DNA from: an uncultured Eubacterium sp.
Lineage (GTDB): Bacteria; Bacillota; Clostridia; Lachnospirales; Lachnospiraceae
Length of the DNA stretch: 64,000 nucleotides
NCBI GenBank assembly: GCA_947642745.1
Contig: CANRTU010000006.1
Location: 1-64,000 of the forward strand
Direction of reading: 5' to 3'
Shown here in pieces: positions 52,960 through 60,681 of the stretch. The notes beneath the pieces are model-generated. The model made no database searches. It had not been told where the DNA came from and saw nothing but the letters and a program-made list of their open reading frames with translations. The position numbers were made by a program, and so were the translations under genes. Every line of letters begins with the position of its first letter. The stretch's first letter is position 1.

Positions 52960-54318
52960 TCAATTTCTTACCGCATCTGTCAGCGTCTGCGCCACATAAT
53001 CAATTTCCGCATCCGACATCCCCGGATACACACCGACCCAGAAACTGTTTTCCATGATATAATCGCTTACCGCAAGTCCGCCGGCAATCCGGTAAATACC
53101 TTCCTGCGGACTTCCCGCAAGACACGGCTGCTTTGTCAGGTTGCCCGCAAAAAGGAGCCGTGTCTGTATACCGTGCGTTTCCAGATAGTCCAGTATTTCA
53201 TCCCTTGTTCTTCCGCTTACGGGTTTCACACTGATTAAAAAACCAAACCAGGACGGATTGCTGTTTTCTGCCTCCTGCGGCAAGAGTAATACGTCTTCCA
53301 CGCATTCCAGCGCACGGCGCAGCCTCTGCCAGTTATACCTGCGTTTTTCTATGAAATCCGGCAGTTTCTTCAGCTGCTCTACTCCGATTGCAGCCTGCAA
53401 ATCCGTCATTTTCAAATTATATCCAAAATGGCTGTATACATATTTGTGATCGTAGCCCTTCGGGAGTTCTCCATGCTGTCCGTCATAACGGTGTCCGCAA
53501 CAATTATCCTCTCCGGGCGGACAGGCACAGTCCCTCCCCCAGTCACGGTAAGACAATATCAGCCGGTGCAGCAGCGGATTGTCTGTATATACGCAGCCAC
53601 CCTCTCCCATCGTCATATGGTGCGGCGGGTAAAAACTGCATGTCCCGATATCGCCCCATGTACCCGTATATTTGCAGACGCCGTCTACCGTGCAGACAGA
53701 GCCAAGTGCATCGCAGTTATCCTCAATCAGCCACAGATTATGCCTCCCGCAAAATTCCATGACTGCTTTTACATCAAAGGGGTTCCCAAGCGTATGCGCC
53801 ACCATGACTGCTTTTGTCTTTGACGAACAGGCCTCTTCCAGTTTCGATACGTCTATATTATATTGCGGAATTGTAAGATCTATAAAAACAGGGACCGCCC
53901 CGTATTGAACAATCGGCGCAACCGTCGTCGGAAATCCGCAGGCAGCCGTAATAACCTCATCACCTTTTTTTATCCGGCGCTCCCCAAGCTCCGGTGCTGT
54001 CAGCGCCATAAAAGCAATCAGGTTTGCAGACGAGCCGCTGTTTACCAGATGTACATATTTCGTGCCTATCCATTGCGCAAACTCCTGTTCAAACTGCCTG
54101 GTAAAACGCCCTGCCGTAAGCCAGAAATCCAGCACTGCGTCCGTAAGCCCGCACATCTCTTTTTCATCATACACACGAGCGGCGTAAACAATCCGCCTGC
54201 CCGGTGCAAATGCCTCTTTTTGCGCCGGCTGCTTAAAGGCATGGTAATATTCCTCTACCATTTTTTTTATTTCTAAACGTGCTTCCTGTTCGCTGCCCCA
54301 TCTTTCCATTTCGTCCAC
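52960..54318 (-). CDS. rfbH: CDP-4-keto-6-deoxy-D-glucose 3-dehydrase family PLP enzyme (RfbH-like)
   Basis: DegT/AspC fold with FWLTAGRFTRQFEQEFAQWIG, VNSGSSANLIAF, GDIGTCSFYPPHHMTMGEGG (His replacing the PLP Lys, as in RfbH/E1). Confidence 0.88.
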   Translation of the reverse strand: MDEMERWGSEQEARLEIKKMVEEYYHAFKQPAQKEAFAPGRRIVYAARVYDEKEMCGLTDAVLDFWLTAGRFTRQFEQEFAQWIGTKYVHLVNSGSSANLIAFMALTAPELGERRIKKGDEVITAACGFPTTVAPIVQYGAVPVFIDLTIPQYNIDVSKLEEACSSKTKAVMVAHTLGNPFDVKAVMEFCGRHNLWLIEDNCDALGSVCTVDGVCKYTGTWGDIGTCSFYPPHHMTMGEGGCVYTDNPLLHRLILSYRDWGRDCACPPGEDNCCGHRYDGQHGELPKGYDHKYVYSHFGYNLKMTDLQAAIGVEQLKKLPDFIEKRRYNWQRLRRALECVEDVLLLPQEAENSNPSWFGFLISVKPVSGRTRDEILDYLETHGIQTRLLFAGNLTKQPCLAGSPQEGIYRIAGGLAVSDYIMENSFWVGVYPGMSDAEIDYVAQTLTDAVRN

Positions 54319-54456
54319 CTCATTTAAACCTTTGTATAATACTCATGGGCGTTGAATCTGCCTTCTGGTCAGATTCCCGGCGATCCGGCACGCCTCTGCC
54401 CACAGCTTCTTAAACCGGCGTTATCCGGCGAACTTTCATGTCCGCCGGTATAAAAG

Positions 54457-55530
54457 CTAAAGTGTTCCATCCACATGTTCCGCCTGACTCCAATATTGTG
54501 TAATCTGCCGCCGCATACATGCCGCCGGGTCATCTCCAGCCATATAACACTTTACCCATTCCACAGTCCTGTCTACCGCAATGCGGATATCCCATACAGG
54601 TCTCCAGCCAGTCGCCGCCCTGATCTTCGAACAGTCAAGCTTTAGAAAGCCCGCTTCATGCGGTCCGTTATCCCCCTGCGCATGCCAGGAACATCCGTCC
54701 CCCCACGCCCTGCAAAAGTATTCTGCCAGTTCACCAGTCGTAATGCAGCTGCTATCCTCCGGCCCTACATTATATGCGCACGACAGGGAACTATCCCTGG
54801 CCTGTCCTTCCGCAATCAGAAGATATGCCGACAACGGTTCCAGCACATGCTGGTAGGGGCGTACCGACGCAGGATTGCGCACCACAATTTCTTTCCCGGA
54901 CATCGCCGCCCTGATGCAGTCCGGCACTATGCGGTCTTTGGAAAAATCCCCTCCGCCGATTACATTGCCTGCCCTTGCGGTAGACACGGCGACTCCCTGC
55001 TGCCGCAAAAAAGACTTCTGGTAGCTGTGGGTAACCATCTCCGCACATGATTTACTGTTCGAATACGGGTCATAACCATCCAGCGCATCTGTTTCACGGT
55101 ATCCCCAGGGCCATTCCCTGTTGTCATACACTTTGTCTGTCGTCACATTCAAAAAAGAGCATACCCGGCTGCCCTTTCGTATGCATTCACAAATATGTAC
55201 CGTACCAAGCACATTAGTTTCATATGTATATACCGGATTCTGATAAGATTCCCGTACAACAGGCTGCGCCGCAAGATGAAATACCACCTCAGGCCCGCTT
55301 TCTTCAAATGCCCGGTACAAAGCGTCAAAATCCCTGATATCCCCATAAACGGCGCGCATCCCATCTTCCACACCTGCCAGTGAAAACAACGACGGACTCC
55401 GGGGCGGCAGGGCATAACCCGTCACGTCCGCTCCCAGCTTTTTGAGGATCATGCACAGCCAGCTCCCTTTAAACCCGGTGCATCCGGTTACAAATACTTT
55501 TTTTCCTTTATACCAGGATGTCTTTTTCAT
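54457..55530 (-). CDS. rfbG: CDP-glucose 4,6-dehydratase
   Basis: KKVFVTGCTGFKGSWLCMIL, HLAAQPVVRESYQNPVYTYETNVLGT, DPYSNSKSCAE. Confidence 0.93.
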   Translation of the reverse strand: MKKTSWYKGKKVFVTGCTGFKGSWLCMILKKLGADVTGYALPPRSPSLFSLAGVEDGMRAVYGDIRDFDALYRAFEESGPEVVFHLAAQPVVRESYQNPVYTYETNVLGTVHICECIRKGSRVCSFLNVTTDKVYDNREWPWGYRETDALDGYDPYSNSKSCAEMVTHSYQKSFLRQQGVAVSTARAGNVIGGGDFSKDRIVPDCIRAAMSGKEIVVRNPASVRPYQHVLEPLSAYLLIAEGQARDSSLSCAYNVGPEDSSCITTGELAEYFCRAWGDGCSWHAQGDNGPHEAGFLKLDCSKIRAATGWRPVWDIRIAVDRTVEWVKCYMAGDDPAACMRRQITQYWSQAEHVDGTL

Positions 55531-55699
55531 CTGTTATCATTCCTTTCCAGGCTGTACACCGGTTCTTTCTTAAATTTTGGATATTTTGTATTTGCCAGTA
55601 ATTTAAATTTTGCCAGAAATATAATGTACCGGCAAAACTGCATCTGACAGCATTTCCAAACATGAGAAAGAACCTGTGTACCTTCTGTTATCCCTTTAT

Positions 55700-55790
55700 T
55701 ATCTTATAGGAAAGTGCGTGAAATCTGATAAAAAGCACTGCGGGCAGGATCGCAGGGTCTGCCCTGTTTTACCGGGCACAGCGGCGTAAG
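55700..55790 (+). repeat. Structured intergenic repeat, copy D (opposite orientation)
   Basis: TTATCTTATAGGAAAGTGCGTGAAATCTGATAAAAAGCACTGCGGGCAGGATCGC; aligns with copy B. Confidence 0.65.
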
Positions 55791-55797
55791 CAGCCTT

Positions 55798-57105
55798 TCA
55801 TGTCCCTTCTTTCCACACCCAGACAAAAAAAAGGAAAAACGCAAGCACAGCCACTGCCGACACAAGATAAGGCTCTGCCAGCCCCCTGTGGTATTCTGTC
55901 CAGGGATATACAAGATAATCCATGCCCACGACCAGAATATACACAGCCGAATATAACAGCGCACACCAGAATCGCCCCTTTGTCTGCTTCAGTACGAAGG
56001 CAGACAGCAGCAGAAACACAACCGGATACAGGTACCGGGACATCATTTTGACTGCAAACGTATAAGTCCCGGCTACCAGAACTGCCGCCACAAGCGGATA
56101 TGCATCGTATACGCCCTTTCTGTGCCAGAATAGTACAATAACCGCCGCTACTAGTAATACAAGAAACAATGTCCCCCATGCATGACAGGATAATAACCCG
56201 AATTTTTCTTCCACCGGAACCTGGTTGAACCCTGCCAGCATCCAGAAGTTGCAGGCATTCTGGCTGCCTTTACCAAAGCTCTGGATACTGCTGGTAAAAT
56301 TATTCCAGAAGCCTCCCTGCCCTGTTCCGCCATTTTGCGGCAGCAACGGCAGATAGGAAACAAAAATAGCGGCAATTGCCAGCAGGCCGCCTGTCAGTTT
56401 TTTCCAGAAGTTTCTCCAGCAAAACCCGTTTCCAAAAACCTGCCAGGCTGTCGCAAGTAAGACAAGCGGCGTAAGGAATACCGCCTGCAATTTTAACAAT
56501 ACCGAAGCCGCAAAGCAAAAATAGGCGGCAATCAGCTTCTTTTTCGCAAGTAAAAAAACCGTAAACACCAGAAATCCAATATAAAGCATGTCCACCTGAC
56601 AGACAAAAGCCGTCGTAAATAACACGGCCGGATTCATCAGGGACAGATAACAAACAAGGCATTCTCTGCCCTGTTTTCCTTCCCCGTTTTCCATACAGCG
56701 GCAGCACAGCCATACAACCAGAAATTCCATCAGGATACAGGGAAATCTGATGGCAAACACAAACGCCCGCATCCCTGCATCTATCGGAATGCCAGTGAGC
56801 CGCATTACCAGATAAACGATATAATATATGAGCCAGAAAAGCGGCGGGTAGGAAATCCCGCCTCTGGCATAAAGCCCCCGTATGGATCCATCCGCAAATG
56901 CCTCCATCATATGCTGGAAATCTCCCGCATCTCCAAAAGATGAATAGGACGCCAGCTTCAGGCTGAAAAAAGACGCAAATAAAATCATGAGAAGCTCCGC
57001 TAAAAATAAACGTCCCTCATGCTTTTCCCTCTGTACATAGATATAAAATCCTGTCCCCCCTGCCACATAGATAACTGCCGCCATGCATACCCACACGAAC
57101 ATCAT
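55798..57105 (-). CDS. GT-C-like (mannosyltransferase-type) polytopic membrane protein without GLUG domain
   Basis: Multi-TM; YARGGISYPPLFWLIYYIVYL; ATGA overlap with rfbF. Confidence 0.7.
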   Translation of the reverse strand: MMFVWVCMAAVIYVAGGTGFYIYVQREKHEGRLFLAELLMILFASFFSLKLASYSSFGDAGDFQHMMEAFADGSIRGLYARGGISYPPLFWLIYYIVYLVMRLTGIPIDAGMRAFVFAIRFPCILMEFLVVWLCCRCMENGEGKQGRECLVCYLSLMNPAVLFTTAFVCQVDMLYIGFLVFTVFLLAKKKLIAAYFCFAASVLLKLQAVFLTPLVLLATAWQVFGNGFCWRNFWKKLTGGLLAIAAIFVSYLPLLPQNGGTGQGGFWNNFTSSIQSFGKGSQNACNFWMLAGFNQVPVEEKFGLLSCHAWGTLFLVLLVAAVIVLFWHRKGVYDAYPLVAAVLVAGTYTFAVKMMSRYLYPVVFLLLSAFVLKQTKGRFWCALLYSAVYILVVGMDYLVYPWTEYHRGLAEPYLVSAVAVLAFFLFFVWVWKEGT

Positions 57106-57887
57106 GTCGATTTACTCCAGACCATCCAGGGCGCTTTTTTGCATTGGATCATTTCTTCCAGATTTTCTTTCTCCCGCTGGGTATCCATGCATTTCCAAAA
57201 GCCCGGATGTTCATATGCCATAAGCTGCCCGTCTGCGCACAGCCGTTCCAGCGGCTCTTTCTCTAATACGATACCATCCCCATCTATATAATCGAATACT
57301 TCCGGTCCGAATACCATATAGCCGATATTGATTAAAGGGCCATCTCCCTGGCTCTTCTCACGGAAAGAAGTAACCCGCTTATTTTCATCTACTTCCAGCA
57401 CACCAAATCGCTGTGCCACACTACACACGCTGACCGTCGCAATCTTTCCATGCGACTTGTGAAAGGACGCCAGTGCAGCCAGATCAATATCCGCAACCCC
57501 ATCCCCATAAGTAAGGAAAAAAGGCTCTTCGCCTACATAAGGCTGTATCCGCTTTACCCTTCCGCCTGTCATCGTTTCCAATCCAGTATCTACAACTGTA
57601 ACCTGCCAGGGTTCTGACACATTGCTGTGGATGACCCTGTTATCCCTGTCTGCGAAATCAAACGTCACATCACTGTTATGTAAATAATAATTTGCAAACC
57701 ATTCTTTAATTACCTGCTGTTTGTATCCCGCACATATGATAAATTCATAAAAACCATAATACGAAAACTCTTTCATAATGTGCCACAAAACTGGCTTTCC
57801 GCCAATTTCTATCATTGGCTTTGGCCGCAGATGGCTTTCTTCACTAATCCGTGTCCCAAATCCCCCAGCCAAAAGCACCACTTTCAT
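57102..57887 (-). CDS. rfbF: Glucose-1-phosphate cytidylyltransferase
   Basis: MKVVLLAGGFGTRISEESHLRPKPMIEIGGKPVLWHIMKEFSYYG; start reassigned from upstream ATG. Confidence 0.95.
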   Translation of the reverse strand: MKVVLLAGGFGTRISEESHLRPKPMIEIGGKPVLWHIMKEFSYYGFYEFIICAGYKQQVIKEWFANYYLHNSDVTFDFADRDNRVIHSNVSEPWQVTVVDTGLETMTGGRVKRIQPYVGEEPFFLTYGDGVADIDLAALASFHKSHGKIATVSVCSVAQRFGVLEVDENKRVTSFREKSQGDGPLINIGYMVFGPEVFDYIDGDGIVLEKEPLERLCADGQLMAYEHPGFWKCMDTQREKENLEEMIQCKKAPWMVWSKST

Positions 57888-57922
57888 AGTCTTCCCTCTT
57901 CTGTAAACCCATCCCTTCGTCT

Positions 57923-57963
57923 TTTGCGGCACGGGCTTTTCCGGGAAAGGCCCGTGCCGCAAA
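57923..57963. other. Perfect 14-bp inverted repeat between the wall-protein gene and rfbF, no U-tract on either strand
   Basis: TTTGCGGCACGGGC ... GCCCGTGCCGCAAA. Confidence 0.75.
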
Positions 57964-58000
57964 TTTATAGAGGAGAAGATGGTTCTATTTCAAATAAACT

Positions 58001-59086
58001 TTATCTTTGTTTCTTTACTTTCTGCGTTTTTGTAATCTTTCCACTCTTGTCGCAATAATACCTCTTATTGCCAACAGTTACCCATTTGTTTGTAACAATA
58101 ACGCCGGACTTATTCGTATAATATTTCTTGCCCTTTACGTTCACTACTTTATTTGTGACAATAACGCCATTTTTGTTTGCATACAGCTTCTTTCCATTGG
58201 CGTTTGTAACCATCTGGTTCGTTGCGATTGCGCCGGACGCCTTTGCAAAATATTTCTTGCCATTTACACTTACTACTTTATTTGTAACAATGACACCATT
58301 TTTGTTTGCATACAGCTTCTTTCCATTTGCGTTTGTAACCATCTGGTTTGTTGCGATTGCGCCGGACGCCTTTGCAAAATATTTCTTGCCGCCTACGCTG
58401 ATCGTCTTGTTCGTAATAATCGAACCATCTGCAGAGGCATACATCTTAACGCCTTTTTCGTTCGTGACAAATTCCTGTTTTGCAATGGTGCCGTCTTCTT
58501 TGGCATAATATTTCCTGCCATCTACTGTAACAGTCTTATCCGCGACAATCCTGCCATTCTCGTCAGCATATACCAGATTGCCGTCTGCCGTCGTACATAA
58601 CTCGTTGCCTGCCCTTGTGCCGTCTTCTTTTACCGCAATCTTTTCACCGTTTTCTTCTTTGATTTCAACCGATGGTTTTTCCTCTTCCTGCCCCGGTGTC
58701 GTCGGCGTTGTTGTACTATCATCTCCCGTCGGCGTGGTTGGCGTTGTCGTACTGTCGTCTCCCGTCGGTGTCGTTGGCGTTGTCGTGCCGCCTCCCGACG
58801 GTGTCGTCGGCGTCGTCGTGCTGGCTGTTGGTTTAGTTGGTGTTGTCGGGTTTGTTACGTTTGATGAACCTCCTGAAGAGCCGCCTGAATTTGATGAGCC
58901 GCCCGAGCCTGTTGGTGGTGTCGTCGGCTTCTGGTTCGAACTGCCCTGATCACTCCCTCCACTCGCAAGGGAAATCCGTGCTGTTTCCTGGCCTGTAGAC
59001 GCTGCGGATACTGCAAAAGTACCGCCTGACAGACACAGGGTCAGTGCAACCACAATCCCTTTTTTTGTCAACCAATTACGTTTCAT
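58001..59086 (-). CDS. Secreted cell-wall-binding-repeat-like protein with T/P-rich linker
   Basis: Signal peptide; GDDSTTTPTTPT repeats; tandem KKYFAKASGAIATNQMVTNANGKKLYANKNGVIVTNKVVSVNG units. Confidence 0.78.
   Translation of the reverse strand: MKRNWLTKKGIVVALTLCLSGGTFAVSAASTGQETARISLASGGSDQGSSNQKPTTPPTGSGGSSNSGGSSGGSSNVTNPTTPTKPTASTTTPTTPSGGGTTTPTTPTGDDSTTTPTTPTGDDSTTTPTTPGQEEEKPSVEIKEENGEKIAVKEDGTRAGNELCTTADGNLVYADENGRIVADKTVTVDGRKYYAKEDGTIAKQEFVTNEKGVKMYASADGSIITNKTISVGGKKYFAKASGAIATNQMVTNANGKKLYANKNGVIVTNKVVSVNGKKYFAKASGAIATNQMVTNANGKKLYANKNGVIVTNKVVNVKGKKYYTNKSGVIVTNKWVTVGNKRYYCDKSGKITKTQKVKKQR
58135..58400. repeat. 129-bp (43-aa) tandem repeat inside the wall-protein gene
   Basis: cgtttgtaaccatctggtt at 58201 and again at 58330. 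Confidence 0.8.
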
Positions 59087-59230
59087 TAAGTTTCCCCCTT
59101 TTCTTTTTGCGGCAGTAACGTATTGCGTACCTTAACAGATTACGTCAGCCTGCCAATTTTTTATATTATCAGAAAGGTAAAATTTCCCAATAAATACCCA
59201 AAATGATAAATGTTTTTAAATCAAATTTTA

Positions 59231-59278
59231 TACTAGTATAGTCTCATTTTATACGATTATCAATTTATATTTCAAATT
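59231..59278 (-). promoter_or_regulatory. Predicted sigmaA promoter of the wall-protein/glycan operon with shared upstream motif
   Basis: Minus AATTTGAAATATAAATTGATAATCGTATAAAATGAGACTATACT: TTGATA - 17 nt - TATACT. Confidence 0.65.
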
Positions 59279-59504
59279 TAATGCGATTTTCTATTGGTCA
59301 TGATTTATTTCAGACTGATAAAAAGGATACTAAGGGAATTTATAGGATGATAAACCCGAATTTCAGATTCATAACAAAACGGACATCTGACAGTCCGGGA
59401 ATCAGGAAACTGCCCGCCGTCAGGAGCCTGCGGACCGGGTACGCCCGGCTGTTGGAAGAAAAGAAAAAATTACTCTGGGTACAGGCGCTCCTGCCTCTGT
59501 CTGC

Positions 59505-59559
59505 AAAAACAAAGCTGCCTGTTAACAATTTTTCCATGTTAACAGGCAGCTTTGTTTTT
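59505..59559. terminator. Bidirectional intrinsic terminator, 23-bp perfect inverted repeat
   Basis: AAAAACAAAGCTGCCTGTTAACA atttttcca TGTTAACAGGCAGCTTTGTTTTT. Confidence 0.85.
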
Positions 59560-59569
59560 AATAATATAT

Positions 59570-59830
59570 TAGCGGAACATCTTAATGTACTAATGTTCCG
59601 CTGACAAATGCATTCCTTATACTATTTTCATACATTCCGGAAATTCTCAAACATCTCATACAGATCCAGCTGCCCCCACCCCGATTGGGTCAGGTTAACG
59701 TCATAAAACATTTTCAGTTTTTTTGTGAAAATCGCTGTAACCTGCATAACTTCATTGGGGTTTAGGTAAATTAATGCTAAATTAGCAAAACATTGGTGTT
59801 AAATTACAAACATTCGTTCTGCAATAGCAC
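59570..59830 (-). pseudogene. Decayed copy 1 of subtilase 3' end plus flanking sequence
   Basis: Minus WGQLDLYEMFENFRNV* followed by AGCGGAACAT..ATGTTCCGCT hairpin; matches 62100-62360. Confidence 0.7.
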
Positions 59831-59981
59831 TATTACCATCCCTATTTTCATGATAATTCCTAACACATTGCTTTTTAAGCCATTTTCATTGGCACTATAT
59901 AGTTCCTAATATTTCTCTCCATTTTCACCTAAAAACCAGGTGATTTTTTCAACTGCCTGTCCAATTAATTTACGAAAAATC

Positions 59982-60389
59982 TCATAATAATGTAATAAAT
60001 TCATCCGGACTGTAAACCTTTGTTTTAGCCATCTTAAAATCTTTTAAATTACATGTCACCAGACAGTCTGCATTTACCATTCTTGCACATTTATCCTGCA
60101 GGCAATCCTCAAAATCTTTAAACTGTACATTTTCTATCGCCTCTAAAACCTGAGCGTGTGAAGCGCCCGCAACTGTCAACAGCCTGCAAATATCTTTTAA
60201 CCACATTCGCTTCCCCTCATTCGGAATCCGAAGCGAATACCATATAACAGACAACGAATGAAAAGCTATATATCCATCAACTTTTCCTTGAGAACACAAA
60301 TCCATAACCATCTTTGAAGAATCCCGAAACCGATCTTCACGGTCTGTAATATAGTTTAATATAACATTCGTGTCAATTAACGCAACCAT
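59982..60389 (-). CDS. PIN-domain ribonuclease toxin
   Basis: MVALIDTNVILNYITDREDRF; NADCLVTCNLKDF acidic motifs. Confidence 0.87.
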   Translation of the reverse strand: MVALIDTNVILNYITDREDRFRDSSKMVMDLCSQGKVDGYIAFHSLSVIWYSLRIPNEGKRMWLKDICRLLTVAGASHAQVLEAIENVQFKDFEDCLQDKCARMVNADCLVTCNLKDFKMAKTKVYSPDEFITLL

Positions 60390-60639
60390 ATTTTTCTTCC
60401 ATAGCCTCCCTTCTGATTTGTTCATAGTCATAATCTTTTGGGAACTGATACTTCTTTTTTAATTCTTCCATGTGTAAAAACGCCTCTCTTTTTTCCGAAA
60501 GTAAATTTTGATTCCCAGATATTTCTTCAGGTTTCCCTGCCACTATATTAAATCGCCGAATCATATCTATAAAAAACTGAACACTGTCATCATCAGGTAA
60601 AGAATCAATCATAGCATATGCTTCCTGACGCAAAGTCAT
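60373..60639 (-). CDS. Antitoxin partner of PIN toxin
   Basis: Small ORF overlapping PIN start by 17 nt; start MTLRQEAY with GGAGGTGGAACAA RBS. Confidence 0.7.
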   Translation of the reverse strand: MTLRQEAYAMIDSLPDDDSVQFFIDMIRRFNIVAGKPEEISGNQNLLSEKREAFLHMEELKKKYQFPKDYDYEQIRREAMEEKYGCVN

Positions 60640-60681
60640 TTGTTCCACCTCCAATCGTTTCAATTTAGCAATCACAAATTT

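Noticed and set aside
54350-54430. GGCGATCC near 54390 as a fifth copy of the structured repeat
   Set aside because: The neighbouring hairpin GAATCTG/CAGATTC lies on the wrong side and lacks the AGGAAAG loop
58135-58400. CRISPR-like periodicity
   Set aside because: 129-bp in-frame coding repeats with no spacers; no CRISPR array seen anywhere in the window
58128-58949. Long plus-strand ORFs (58007..58600, 58128..58508, 58578..58949)
   Set aside because: Antisense to the repeat-rich wall-protein gene; open frames follow from its biased codons
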